Below are positions 1 to 13,630 of a DNA stretch of 64,000 nucleotides, one piece after another. The notes below the pieces were generated by a model. That model worked only from the letters and a program-made list of their open reading frames with translations, did not search any database and was not told the origin of the DNA. A program made the position numbers and the translations under genes. The DNA comes from Rhodeus uyekii (Eukaryota; Chordata; Actinopteri; Cypriniformes; Acheilognathidae), in assembly GCA_037043235.1 (NCBI GenBank), contig JAWRVZ010000258.1, positions 225,001-289,000 of the forward strand. The letters are read 5' to 3'. Within the stretch, counting starts at the first letter, position 1. The number at the start of each line of letters is the position of its first letter.

Positions 1-589
1 ACTGTGTAAAACAAGAACATTTTGAGAAATATCCTCTGACTTTTGTCCTCGCTATGCATCTGACAGTCCATTAGCAATTCTGTTAATGTGGAACTAAACA
101 GGAAATGACATCACAAGCGTTCTTATTTGGTAAACAGAGTCAGTGGCAAACCAGAATCTTAAAGATCCCAGACTCATAGACTGAAGATTTCACTCAAATG
201 AACAAGGACAAGAGAGAGAGAATGAAAGACAAAGAACTTAATAGGGCGTATCGAGTTTAATTTATGCACCATGTACAGCTGATTTCATATTCCCGATGTC
301 TTACCCCCATTTTACTCATTTTAAATGCACTGAAGCGGCATATTCACAAAATTGATGTGGCTTCAGCTGTAAAACATGTAAATGATCAGGTCATAATGCA
401 CAATATATTGAAATTAACGAGATATGGCGATAACGGCATGATTTTAATACTCCGAAAGATTAAAAAAGTGCACAGTAAACCAAGTCTCGTATAGCGCATA
501 ATCCTGAATTTATTTCTCTTCCGCAGCTTATATGGCTAAATGCACACAAAATTAAGTTAAAACACGCGTTTGTCAAGGATTCACAACCC

Positions 590-690
590 ATAAACAGTCA
601 GTTATTGCTTAACTGGACATAACTGTAACAATATATGGATCCGTGCAGCTCTTAAAGTGACAGCAGCCTAATAAACCTGCTTTAATCTGT
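590..690 (+). repeat. Dispersed 'AAAGTGACAGCAGCCTAAT' repeat, copy 1
   Basis: Shares the core CTTAAAGTGACAGCAGCCTA, followed by a cctgct motif, with 1163-1196 and 16661-16700. Three copies in one window mark it as an interspersed repeat. The class cannot be told from these fragments. Confidence 0.7.
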
Positions 691-1079
691 AGACAAAATC
701 ACTCACTGCTGTTTTTTAGCTTTTGTGTATACACACACACATTTTTCAATTGTAGTCTTTTAAAAAGGCACCTGAAATAATAAACTAAATGCAATGTAAC
801 AGCATTATCTGAAACGCTTCCAATACTCATTTTCAGCAGAATAGACTCTCTCGATTAATTTGCTCTGGATGAATATTGTTGCTGTTGCTCTTGAATTTCG
901 GTGTGGGATTGCGTGTATTGCACATAATTTGACTAATTTCCGCTATTTTTGTGATCACAGCCAAAGCACACGCACATAAAGCCGCCTCTCAGGAATAGAT
1001 TATGTTCTTTCTCACTGCTTATTGCTCTTAAACGGTCAAATACACATTAAAAATTGTCAAATTGCCAGGTTTGGCGAGT

Positions 1080-1215
1080 GTTCGCGTAAACACAGTCAGT
1101 TCTGTTTTAAATGAACATATAGATTTGAGAAAGAAAACGCATCTGTGAATCTGTGCTTCAGTCTTAAAGTGACAGCAGCCTAAAAATCCTGCTGCAGATA
1201 ATATAAAAAAATATC
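1080..1215 (+). repeat. Dispersed 'AAAGTGACAGCAGCCTAAT' repeat, copy 2
   Basis: Same core as at 650-685. The upstream part (gagaaag...aatgca-type sequence) also resembles the copy ending at 16705, so the shared unit extends at least 80 bp to the left of the core. Confidence 0.65.
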
Positions 1216-1654
1216 TATATGGCACTTTTTCCTCATGATATCTAATTGTATCAAAATTGTAGTGGCTTTAGAGCAGGTGAGCAGAAGCATTAACGTTGAT
1301 CCCCAAATAAAGTATATATTTATAAAAAATAAAATAAAAAAAACTATTAAAACAGAAATAAAATTTATACATTTTCTTCTCACAAAAACAATGTGAAACA
1401 TGGATGTGGTTATATAATTGTCACTTTTTAAATATTTAAATATAGTTTAAATTTATTTGACACACTTAAAGCAATATAATATTGTATATTGTATATTGCA
1501 TATCGATAATCAAACATTAAAGCATTTTTCTTCAATATCATGCAGCCCTATCATATAAAAATGAGGTCCATTCAGCTTTTGGAAAAGCCTAATGCGTAGC
1601 TTCAGCTCTTATCACTGTGACAGCGTGAACGCTGAACACAGCCAAATCAACAGG

Positions 1655-1657
1655 TGC

Positions 1658-1730
<73 letters not shown>

Positions 1731-1757
1731 ACTCTCTTTCTCTCTCCCTCTCCTCTC

Positions 1758-1788
<31 letters not shown>

Positions 1789-1898
1789 TCTATAACACAC
1801 TTACTCTCGTTCTCTCTTCCTCTCCTCTCCCCTCTCTATCACAAACACACACACACACTCAGTCGCTCTCTCTCTCCACCTCTAGCCCCCTCTCCCTT

Positions 1899-1935
<37 letters not shown>

Positions 1936-1940
1936 ACCCC
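1655..1940. repeat. Compound CT/CA microsatellite block
   Basis: An uninterrupted CA run (about 1666-1728) is followed by alternating CT-rich and CA-rich blocks. The segment 'acttactctc...ctctctc...cacacacac' occurs twice in tandem (about 1728-1792 and 1800-1858). Open frames here are low-complexity His-Thr or Leu-Ser strings. Confidence 0.95.
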
Positions 1941-2890
1941 TCGCAGTCTAAAATGTCTTGCAGCTTTTCGGACATGAGCAATGGGTCGGGACCCTTCAGA
2001 CACGCACACAAAAACCCTCCATCACCACGTTACCATGACAACACTGCTTCCAAGGTAACAGGCTGGAGCAGAGCCAGTGTGTGTGTGGAGTAATAAATAA
2101 CACGCGTTTCAAACGCATATGCATACATGACCCGACGTCAGTCACACACACACACACACACACACACACATCAGGCACGCTTCTCTTCTCTCGTGCAACC
2201 TGTTAACTCGCGTTAAAAACAGTACGCAGCTTCACGAGTCATGCAATCTGCGTGCGTGTTTCCGCGCTGATTTAATTACAGGGCAGAAACACGCAGCTGT
2301 GAGTCAAACACTTGTTGCACAGTCCAGCGAGGGTCATCGATCACTGAATACACACAAACACACACACACACAAACACACAGACGCATGCATGCATGCAGC
2401 TCAATGATGCACACACAAACACACAGACGTTCATGCGTGTGATTAAAGGATGCGCACATTCATGCACGCAGTTCGAGTCGGATACATCTGAAGTTCTCAG
2501 TCTCCTGTCTGTGTGCGCGAGAGACAGACAGACAGACAGACAGAGTTCACGTCTTACCTCTCGATGGTCGTCTCTGTCTCGTCTGCAAGGTCAATGTGCC
2601 AACAACCGCCCCCATGTTGTCACTGTGATCGCAAGCGTGTGAGTGTGTGTGTGTCCGTCACGTGTATTTTCTTTCACTCACTCAGTCGCTCGCTCTCTTT
2701 CTCAGTCCAACCATCATTCCTGTCTTCGCAGATTGTAAAGCTCTTGCCTCCAACTGCTCCCTTTCTGCTCGCATTACCCCTCCCTCCACAAACCCTCTCT
2801 CCATCTCTCCCTCTCTCTTTCACAGACTTGTTCATCCACTCTCTCCATCTCACGAAAACAAGTCTGGGTGATTTTTTTGCCCCTAAATTT
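1941..2890. other. Noncoding, CA- and CT-rich, no gene seen
   Basis: Contains CA runs at about 2143-2170 and 2350-2382, a CAGA run near 2525-2543, and C/T-rich sequence to 2870. I see no splice-flanked coding segment. Confidence 0.5.
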
Positions 2891-3136
2891 ATATGATATA
2901 ATTTCTATAAAAATATTTATTTATTTATTTATTTATATAATTATATTTATATATAATAATATATTTATATAATATAATTTCTATACAAATATTATATATA
3001 TATAAAAATATATATATATAATGTATAATAATTATTATATATATATATATATTGTAATTATATATATATATATATTCTATTTTTAATATATATAATATTT
3101 TTATAGAAATTATATAGTATTATTATTTTTTGACCA

Positions 3137-3174
<38 letters not shown>

Positions 3175-3220
3175 TATTATTATTTTTTATTACCATAAAT
3201 TAAATTCTTTAAGAAAATTA
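2890..3220. repeat. AT-rich low-complexity tract
   Basis: Nearly pure A/T with repeated TATATA, TTTA and ATAATT words, including an (AT)n run at about 3139-3170. Confidence 0.9.
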
Positions 3221-3234
3221 AGATTTGTTTTTGG

Positions 3235-3335
3235 CAATTAGATTTTGAAATTGCTTTTCCTGGGAATCGAACCCATGACCCCACTGGCGTTGCAAGCGCT
3301 TCTCTCTACTGTTTGAGACACAGGAAAGCTCTGGA
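3235..3335 (-). mobile_element. tRNA-derived SINE fragment (minus orientation)
   Basis: On the minus strand it reads as a tRNA-like head: 'tctcaaacagtagag', then 'cttgcaac', then a B-box 'ggtcatgggttcgattccca'. Four further copies with the tRNA-like head are at 21208, 43256, 50341 and 53241 on the plus strand, plus 38742-38900 on the minus strand. It is not a functional tRNA: no cloverleaf or acceptor stem is preserved. Confidence 0.8.
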
Positions 3336-3878
3336 GACTGAGATATCGCTCAAGAAACTTGCTACAAATTATGAGATATGATTCCAGTGATTCAATTTAT
3401 TAAGGGATAATACAGTCAAAATAAACCCTGATAAGGTGAACCAGCACATAACTCCACTCATTACACAGATACTGAAAGGGTGGCGTCGACTGCCACTAGT
3501 TGACCCGTTGAGTATGTGTGACTGAGACATGGATCAAGAGGCTGACAAAAACTAAACAAGTGGAACATTTTGCACCGTTTATGACAACAGAAACATGTCA
3601 GTGTGCCTGTCCTTGTTTGCCTAGATCTCTTGGTTGTTGTGTGTCATGTGCCTTGTTTCTCCACACCCTTTGTTACCTCGTTACTTCTCATGGCTCGCAC
3701 CTGTTCTTTGTTCATTTTCATTTTGTTCACTCTTTATATTTCCCTCTTGCTCTCTGTCCTGTTCCAGATTCAATCTCTGTCTTTTCAGATCTCCCTGGCT
3801 CTTGTCTCTCTTAGTCTCTAGTTTATCCCAGTTCCAGTTAGTCTTGTCTTGGTCATGTTATTGTTTTGTTGCTTGGGT
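3336..3878. other. Unassigned; T/C-rich segment possibly LTR-derived
   Basis: 3560-3878 is strongly T/C-rich with repeated 'tcttgt/ctgtcc' words on the plus strand, a texture resembling the solo LTR at 61400-61798 read on its minus strand. I found no clear TG...CA ends or target duplication. The open frames of 72-98 codons are low complexity and unlikely to be genes. Confidence 0.3.
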
Positions 3879-4460
3879 TTTTTACATCTGGTGTTAAGAT
3901 AAATTATGGTCACGTGGACGACACTAAATATGGGTCTAAAAAGTTTTGAGCTTGTCCACTTTCAATCACTTCCAGAGGTGGAAAACACATTCGACCGGAT
4001 CGCTTTCATAGAGTAAACACTCATGTGAACGAATGCATTGGAACAGCCACTAAAAGAGCATCTATGAGCTAATGAGTGAACATTATGGGATGCGCTCTAG
4101 CCAGACGGGGTTTAAACTTTATCATCTGGAGACTCAAGTGTGGTTTGAAGATGTAAAACATACCAAACACAATCTAATCTCATCATTCCTGATTTCTAAC
4201 ACACTAACAGCGTTCGGCTGATCTTACGGCTGTCAGAGAAGAAATGAAAGCTCTCTGTTTGTTTTCCTGTCGTCTCCCAGCCATGTTCATATGTAAATTA
4301 CCCAAGCTAATTTTGTCCATCAGATCAAAAGATCTGAAAAAACACATGCATTTACCCACCCATAGACCCTCCACACAAAGAAATCAGGACAGAAGTGGTT
4401 GAAAGTAGACAGATTAAAACGAGTGTGTGTCTCCCTCCTTTACTTGTGATCTGATCGAGC
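3879..4460 (+). mobile_element. Nonautonomous DNA transposon, 'TTTACACCTGGT' family, copy 1
   Basis: Aligns along its length with 33848-34463 and 46352-46914, sharing words such as 'gttttgagcttgtccacttt' and 'agccagacggg'. It starts with tttacatctggtgttaagat. The other copies end with the inverse (ttaataccaggtgtaaaca), giving terminal inverted repeats. This copy lacks the 3' terminus. No transposase is encoded. Confidence 0.75.
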
Positions 4461-4990
4461 AAATAGCGACGTTATTTAAGCGCATTCAACAATGTCAACA
4501 ACTGGAGGATGGAGGAAATGTAGACGTATAAGTATGTGATTGAAGAGCAAAAAGCAGTGCTAAGATACGAAATCTCACACGATGTGTTTAATTAAGTATC
4601 TTCTTGTTGGATTTTCTCCATAAAGTAAAGGCTGAGAAGTGCCTCCATCGCTGTTTTCCATGTCTGAGGTGTAAGTATAGATCAAACCAGTGTGCCAGTG
4701 TTTGGTTTGGCATGCATTCAGCCAATCAACATACAGTTTGTTCCTACAGGGTTACACTCTAACCTGAAGAAGGAGATTAGTTCCTCAAAACGCATTTCTT
4801 GAACTTAAATCGTTCAAAGTTCCTGTGCGAACACGCCAAAAAATCAGGTGCTTCTGACAATAGTTATAAGAACTATGAAAATGAAAAGAGCCTTTAGAAA
4901 ACTACTTTTCTGCGTGATTGGTGTACTACAAAAATGTTAATAGACCAAGCTTTACTACATGCTTACTGAAAATTTAAGAAATTAAATGTA
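4461..4990. other. Unassigned noncoding
   Basis: No splice-bounded open frame, array or clear repeat ends. It lies between a transposon and a foldback element. Confidence 0.4.
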
Positions 4991-4997
4991 AATAAAT

Positions 4998-5223
4998 TCT
5001 GGAAGCTTTTTTCTGCCACCGAATAACAAATTAAAAAAGGTAATTGTGACTTTTTGTCTCAAAATTCGTACCTTATTTGTGCATTAATGAATTATCTCAC
5101 AATTCTGACTTAATAACCCATGATTGTGATTTTATATCACGCAATTGTGAGAAAAACATTTTTGTGAGACTTTATGGAAATCACAATTATCTTTTTTATT
5201 CTGTGGCGGAAACAAGTTTCCAC
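4998..5223. mobile_element. Foldback MITE
   Basis: The left end (ctggaagcttttttctgcca) is the inverse of the right end (tggcggaaacaagtttccac), and pairing extends about 45 bp inward through 'aaggtaattgtga'. The heptamer AATAAAT flanks both sides (4991-4997 and 5224-5230), a plausible target duplication, though in AT-rich sequence. About 226 bp, no coding capacity. Confidence 0.75.
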
Positions 5224-6189
5224 AATAAATAACTCAAATGAATTATTTTATTTGTTAAAAAAAAATCTTAAATTAAATGTAAACTATGAATTTATTAAAT
5301 TAAAATAAAATAATATATTATAATCAAATTAAATATGATATAAATTAAATACATTTTTATTTAATTAAAATTAATTAATTGTTTGAATTAATATTCATTT
5401 AAATAAATAAATAAATACTGTAATAAATAATAAAAATAATAAAAAGATTAAAAAAAATAAAAATAATTAAATAGTGTAAATTATATGTGAAAAGAAAGAG
5501 AATCAGGAGTCATACAAGAAACATAAAATTATACAGCTGATAATTATCTGTTGCCTGGAATAAGAGGTGCATAATAAGCTTATTTAATAATTAAAAACAT
5601 CATAAAGTGCTAAATTATGTGTATTGTAAGAGTGTAATTAACAGGGATGATGTACACGGTTTCATGTGTTCCTCCACCAACCGAGACGAAACTACATGAA
5701 AAAAGGATGCTTTCCAAAAGACAGAGCTTCAAATGAATAAATCTGCATGAAATAACGCGATAAAAAGTAGTGCATTGCATCAAGACGCTCCATCAGAGAC
5801 AGAATAACACTGAGATATGAGGGCTGAGAGATTTCTTCAACACAAGCAGAAGAAATGTGTTTTTCTCCAGACGTGGTGTGAGTGTTTGATGTTTTACACC
5901 CAGCAGTGGTTTAATAAAGGCTGGAAATGGAAGATGGAGCGTATGAGAGAGAGAGAGACGGCCTTAATAACATCCCGCCGTCCCTGCGGAAGGGAAATTG
6001 GCTATGGAGTTAAATTACAAGGTCGCTGACAAAAGGCATGAGAAAGACAGGATGTGTTTTGACCGGAGGATTGTTGAAACAGAGTGAGAGAAACGACTGC
6101 ATGTCAGAAACACATGAATATAAATGTTGCTCATGCGTGTGTCATGAAGAGCTGGGAAGTGGACAGCACATATCTGCTGACTTCTGATC
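5224..6189. other. AT-rich then unassigned noncoding
   Basis: 5224-5480 is A/T-only low complexity (AAAT and TTAA words). 5481-6189 shows no recognisable gene or repeat boundary. Confidence 0.4.
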
Positions 6190-6430
6190 TCATGTTTTCC
6201 TTCTGAAATGACTTGAAGAGACTTCACATAAAAAATGAAAAAAGTTACTCATCACGATTGTTTCTTCGGCCGAATTCAAAAGATGCTGGTGTTCAAACAA
6301 CATTAGACTAAAATAAATAAATAAATAAATAAAGTTCTGCAGAAGAAAGTCATGCAGGTTTGGAACAAATATAATATCACAGTATTTACATTTTGGGTGG
6401 AGTATTATTTTAAACATTTAACTTTTTTAA
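6190..6430 (-). mobile_element. Degenerate cyprinid TTAA-type MITE fragment
   Basis: On the minus strand it carries worn versions of 'acaaacctgcatgact...ttcttctg' and 'gaacaccagcatc', the body of the common element whose intact relative is at 40192-40653. An AAAT run (6311-6331) interrupts it. Confidence 0.5.
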
Positions 6431-6485
6431 TTTTTTTCAATGTTACTTTTTTTTTATTATTCCAATCAGAGTAGCAATTATAATA

Positions 6486-7984
<1,499 letters not shown>

Positions 7985-9090
7985 ATTTATTATTATTCTC
8001 AAGCGTGAATGCTCTGTACATCATCATTACCACAATTACAGGTTCATATAACACGTTAAGGTATTTTTATAGGTTTATGACAAGTAAAATTAACAATAAT
8101 AGTTTTATAAATAATAAACAATATTACATATATAAAAAAATAAAAATAATAATAATAATATTGGTCATAGTAGAAGTAGTACTATTCTTTTTTAATTAAT
8201 ACTTTTATACTATATTAATACTTTTTAATTTTATAGTTATTAATATCATATACTATACATATTATTTACAACATTAAAATGAATTATACTATACTTAATT
8301 ATACCAAATTAATACTTTTATTCTATATTTAACTTTTTACTTTTGTAGTTATTAATACTATATATTATCAATATTATTATACAACATAAATTTATGTTAA
8401 ACAATAAGTTCATACTGGAAATAACAAGAAAATTATACTTATATTTCAAATAATTATTATTATAATTTGATTAATTTCATTCAATTTAATTAGATTATCC
8501 TTATAATTAATATTATATATTATCATGCAATAAACAACCATAAAATATTATAATAATTGTTTTGATTTAATTAAATTAACATATTTGTCTTCTTCTTAGT
8601 TTTATTTTATTATTAACAACAACCATTATAATTACATGTAAAAAATAAGATTATTATGATTATTAATATTTAAATGTCATTATATTATTTGTATTACTAA
8701 AATTAGGCTACATATTTAGCACAGCAATAATAAGTACATGTACATTTTGTTATAATTGCATATTACATTTTGTTATTTTTGCTAACAATAATATAAGCAA
8801 TAATAATAAACATTATTATTCATACTATTATTTAATCATTTTATTATAGTTAATATCATTAAAATTATAATTACAACCATTACAATTACAATTAAAATAG
8901 AAATTATTATTATTTTAAATTGAATTACATGTAGTTACATTATTTAAATATTAATAATAATTATTATTTTAAATAATGTAATTACATTTAATTATATTTT
9001 TATTATTAATATTATATTAACAACAACACATTTAAAAAATGTAAATAAAAGTGGTTAACAACTGACAAATAAATATAAAATAAATAATAA
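7985..9090. repeat. Extended AT-rich low-complexity region
   Basis: About 1.1 kb of nearly pure A/T built from ATTATT, TAATA and TTAATT words with no fixed period. Confidence 0.85.
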
Positions 9091-9345
9091 AAACAATAAA
9101 AAGCAGCTGATAAAGATCTCACTAAGAGCAACTATAGTCAGACTAGTCTGATCCGCTTCATGTCTCGCTCCGCTCATACGGACACAGAACAAATAACAAT
9201 TAGCCCGTGTTGTTCATTTTCCACCGCTGAAGTCACACAGCACTGGCAGCTGCCAACATCTTCACAGCTTCTGCTCATTTCCTCCAGTGGGAATAAAGCA
9301 GCTCCAGATTAGAGCTCACACCTTAATGCACTTAAAGAGCTCAGA
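9091..9345. other. Repeat-free island of complex sequence (possible conserved noncoding element)
   Basis: After 1.1 kb of A/T-only DNA, composition becomes balanced. The stretch contains CAGCTG at 9105 and 9248, 'cagcactggcagctgccaa' and 'ttcctccagtgggaata'. No splice-bounded frame is seen. A regulatory role is inferred only from contrast with its surroundings. Confidence 0.25.
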
Positions 9346-9424
9346 AAATTAGCATTTGCACACACAAAAAAACCTATTAAATGTACCATGGTATTACCAA
9401 GATATGCATATTCCAGGAAAAACA

Positions 9425-9510
9425 AGAACTGATTAGAATGTCAATGTGTTTCTTGAATGCAATGCAAGTCGCTTTGGATAAAAGTGTCTGATAAATGCAT
9501 AAAATGCACA
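9425..9510 (+). mobile_element. SINE 3' tail (V-SINE/L2-like end)
   Basis: Contains 'gaactgattagaatgtcaat', 'ttgaatgcaatgcaagtc' and 'gctttggataaaagtgtctg', the tail shared with the SINEs at 43256 and 50341. The tRNA-like head is missing, as expected for a 5'-truncated copy. Confidence 0.8.
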
Positions 9511-9704
9511 AAAAATGTTTTTTAAAAATGCATCATCTTTAGACATCCCTGTGCTGAAACCAACCATGTTTTGTATCCTTTGTAATCTTTAAGTAAGCTT
9601 GTGAAAATACATGTACTTTTTTTCCTGAAGATGTACATAAATATCATTAGAATAGGTTTTATTCGAAACATTATTTCAGTCTTTTTACTTCATAAATTCA
9701 TGTT

Positions 9705-11280
9705 TTATTCACACACATACACACTCTCTCTCACACAGACATACACACAACACACACTCAATACGCTCACACACAAACAAACACACACACACTCGCGCGC
9801 ACACATACAAACTCACAGACACTCTCACACACACACACACACTCGCACACACAAACTCTCACGTGCACACTCAACACAAACACACACTCACTGACACACA
9901 GCAACACACAGACAAACACTCACGCGCACACTCAACACAGTCACAGACAAACACACACACACACACACACTCATTGACACACAGCAACACACAAATACTC
10001 ACACACACACACTCACAGACAAAGACTCACGTGCGCACTCACACACACTCACTGACACAGCAGCACACAAACAAAACTCACAGATAAACACCCACGCGCA
10101 CACTCACACACACACAGAAAATACACAAACACTCATACACACACTCACACACAGCAAACACACAAACACTCATACACACACAAACATAAACATACTCACA
10201 GATAAACACTCACGCACACACTCTGACACACAGCAACACACAAACGCGCACATAACACTCTTGAGCACTCTCATACACACTCACTGACACACAGCAACAC
10301 ACAAACACTCACACGCACACTCAACACACTCAGACAAACACTCTTGAGCACACTCACACACACACTCTTGACACACAGCAACACACAAACACTCACACGC
10401 ACACTCAACACACTCAGACAAACACTCTTGAGCACACTCACACACACACTCTCTGACACACAGCAACACACAAACACTCATACGCACACTCAACACACTC
10501 AGACAAACACTCTTGAGCACACTCACACACACACTCTTGACACACAGCAACACACAAACACTCACACGCACACTCAACACACTCAGACAAACACTCTTGA
10601 GCACACTCACACACACACACTCTTGACACACAGCAACACACAAACACTCACACGCACACTCAACACACTCAGACAAACACTCTTGAGCACACTCACACAC
10701 ACACTCTCTGACACACAGCAACACACAAACACTCATACGCACACTCAACACACTCAGACAAACACTCTTGAGCACACTCACACACACACACTCTTGACAC
10801 ACAGCAACACACAAACACTCACACGCACACTCAACACACTCAGACAAACACTCTTGAGCACACTCACACACACACACTCTTGACACACAGCAACACACAA
10901 ACACTCACACGCACACTCAACACACTCAGACAAACACTCTTGAGCACACTCACACACACACACTCTCTGACACACAGCAACACACAAACACTCACACGCA
11001 CACTCAACACACTCAGACAAACACTCTTGAGCACACTCACACACACACACTCTCTGACACACAGCAACACACAAACACTCACACGCACACTCAACACACT
11101 CAGACAAACACTCTTGAGCACACTCACACACACTCAGACAAACACTCTTGAGCACACTCACACACACACTCTCTGACACACAGCAACACACAAACACAGA
11201 AACACTCACACTCAGACAAACACTCTTGAGCACACTCACACACACGCACACGCAGACAAACACTCACACACTGACTCTAT
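9705..11280. repeat. CA-rich minisatellite with 84-87 bp unit
   Basis: From about 10258 to 11235 a unit recurs every 84-87 bp, marked by 'aacactcttgagcacact', 'acacacagcaacacacaaac' and 'cactcaacacactcagac'. The word ctcttgag starts at 10258, 10341, 10425, 10510, 10594, 10680, 10765, 10851, 10937, 11024, 11111, 11145 and 11223. The last units are truncated. Unit length grows by CA-number changes. 9705-10257 is a more diverged CA-rich approach. Both strands are open in all these units, giving spurious frames of up to 207 codons. Confidence 0.93.
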
Positions 11281-11549
11281 TTTTTAAATATTTTGTTAAA
11301 AAATGTTTTCACAGTAAATCCTCCAAGTGTATGTATCAAAACAATAGTACTGTTGTGTTTTAAAGCTGATTTATAGGTTTAAACTCCATAAGCAGCAACA
11401 TTAATGCAGTTCAAGGTGACATTTGTATTGTTGCGAGGCAGAGAAATGAAAATGCGCGACAAAGAAAGTCGATGCGTAGTTCTGTCTCTGTCTCATCACC
11501 CACTCTTTTCATTCATTGCCTTTCATTTTTTCTTGGTATCCTGACCTGA

Positions 11550-11596
<47 letters not shown>

Positions 11597-11689
11597 GGAG
11601 GTCTCAGTGAAAAGTCGCATGTCTTTATGTAATGAATGAATCATCTGTAATGTCTGCCATTTCAGGGCCGTTAAACTCATACAGCTGGA

Positions 11690-11757
<68 letters not shown>

Positions 11758-11760
11758 TTT
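11550..11760. repeat. (CT)n and (GA)n microsatellites about 100 bp apart
   Basis: A CT run at about 11554-11594 and a GA run at about 11693-11756 lie in opposite sense, so the two can pair as a long imperfect hairpin on either strand. Confidence 0.95.
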
Positions 11761-12205
11761 AATCTGCCCACAACCTGTTTGTTCAACAGCCGTGTGATAA
11801 ACACACCTTCTATCCTTTTCAGCCGTTCATCTTTCCTCCTCTCTCTAGAACATCTAGAACAGAAACTCTGATTGCTTTCCACATCATATGGTTTTCTTAA
11901 AGATGCTAAAATACTCTTTCCTAACTTAATCTATAGACTAGAACTGAGCCAATCGCAGGCTGATTCACAAAAACATCCCCGTGTTTGAGCAGCTCAACAC
12001 AGCAACACTCGAGTGATGATGCGGGTGTGGGGGCGGGACTCAGCGTCTGACTGGCCAATGGCAGCAGGGGGAGTGTTTGGGACCAAGTCTCATTCACATA
12101 CGCACTACTGTTCAGCTATTTCTTTGAAAAACAAATGATACTTTTATTCAGCAAATCCATCTTTGTCATCAATGGACTTAACCAGATGAACAGATTTTAA
12201 TGCTG
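11761..12205. other. Unassigned noncoding
   Basis: Balanced composition, with a GC-rich patch at 12020-12070 ('ggtgtgggggcgggactcag', 'ggccaatgg' CCAAT-like). No coding exon recognised. Confidence 0.35.
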
Positions 12206-12209
12206 GCTT

Positions 12210-12990
12210 GAAGGTTTCTTGCACAATTAGCATGTTACTTGCATAAATTAGCATGTTTTAGCATTGCAAGCCTGTTTCCGCCTGTTTAGCACGTTGCTAA
12301 CATGAATCAGCTTGTTACAAGCACAATTAACATGTTAGTAACATGTACGATATGTTTTAACGTGTCGGTAGCATGATTTTACATTCCGAACATGTTGTAT
12401 CACATTGTTAGCATGTTGTTAGCATCTCTTAGCAATATTCTAGCATGACTTAACACATTGCGAGCCTGTTTTAACACATTTCGAACATGAATTTGAAAGT
12501 TTTTAACATTAATTAGTATATTGCTACCATAAATTAGCATGTTACTAACATGAATTAGCATGTTGCTAGCTTTATTTAACATTGTAAGCCTGTTAACACA
12601 CTGTTGAAATGAATTAGCATGTTGCTAGCATGTTTTAACATGTTGCTACCCATGACTTCACATTGCGAGTCTGTTTTAACATGTTGAAAACATGAATTGA
12701 AATGTTCCTAACATGAATCAGCTTGTTGCTTGCATAATTAGTATTACTAATATAAATTAACATGTTATTAGTGTTTCAACATGTTGGTAGCATAACTTAA
12801 CACATTGCGAGCCCGTTTTAGCATGTTGTTATCATATTTAACATGCTGCTAATATGATTTAGCATTTTGCTAGTATGTTTTAGTATTTTTAACAAATTGC
12901 CAACATGAATTTGCATGTTGTTAACATGTTTTACCACATTGCTGGCATGATATAACACATTTTTAGCATGAATTAACATGTTGCCTGCAA
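12210..12990. repeat. Degenerate 'TTAGCATGTTGCTAACATGAA' tandem array
   Basis: Dozens of copies of a roughly 20-bp motif built from the near-palindromic halves tagcatg/catgcta with variable spacing ('attagcatgttgctagc', 'aacatgaattagcatgtt'). Divergence is high, so the array is old or evolving by slippage of short subunits. Confidence 0.9.
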
Positions 12991-13595
12991 GGGTCAAACG
13001 ATCATAGTTTGGTTTAAAACAGCTAATGTTGACGGACTTGAAGTTCTCAGCTGTTTTATTAACTTACCACAACTAATTTTATACTCATTTAACCTTCATC
13101 GAACATTTGGTGAGTGTTTGTATTGGGCTTAGGGCGTCAGTTTCATACACTAATCTGCTAATACACTAAGATTAGAGTTTCAGAGCTGGTGTTGAGCTCC
13201 AGTGAGAGGGAAAATACACAGAAAATATGAATAATTCAAGACAAAAATCAAACAAAAACATGTGCTGCAGTTTCAATGCCTGTGCTTGTCCACTTTAACC
13301 GACTGAATGTCTCTTTTATGATGACCCTCACCCGTGCATAACCAACCTATGCAATATTAATTTTCATTTCATTTTTTCACTTTGCACAAAAATATTATGT
13401 CTTGTAGCTATTATAATTCTAACCTTGATTTTCAAGTCAAATGAAACATATTACATTCCCTTGAGGAAATATATTAATATTTAAATATATATATATATAT
13501 ATATACATAAATAATATGAAATATATTACATTCCCTTGAGGTTTAATTATTGATGCATAACAGGATTAAATCAAAAGCAACTAAGTGCTTTTGTG
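12991..13595. other. Unassigned noncoding, short AT run
   Basis: Contains an AT run at about 13484-13505 and a duplicated 'aaatatattacattcccttgagg' (about 13447 and 13518, with an intervening AT run). Confidence 0.4.
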
Positions 13596-13597
13596 TG

Positions 13598-13630
<33 letters not shown>

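Larger units (their letters stand above)
1..1650. other. AT-rich noncoding sequence with dispersed repeat fragments
   Basis: No exon-like open frame with splice signals is visible. The stretch holds two fragments of a repeat whose hallmark is CTTAAAGTGACAGCAGCCT (about 650-685 and 1163-1196). It ends with a fragment reading 'catgcagccctat' near 1540, an ending seen in many fish DNA transposons. It is probably intronic to kcnip1. Confidence 0.5.

Noticed and set aside
1654..1977. 107-codon plus-strand frame
   Set aside because: Pure CA/CT microsatellite read as His-Thr and Ser-Leu strings.
10281..10904. 207-codon minus-strand open frame (Cys/Val/Ser-rich)
   Set aside because: It is the complement of the 84-87 bp CA-rich minisatellite; both strands are open and the peptide repeats with the DNA unit.
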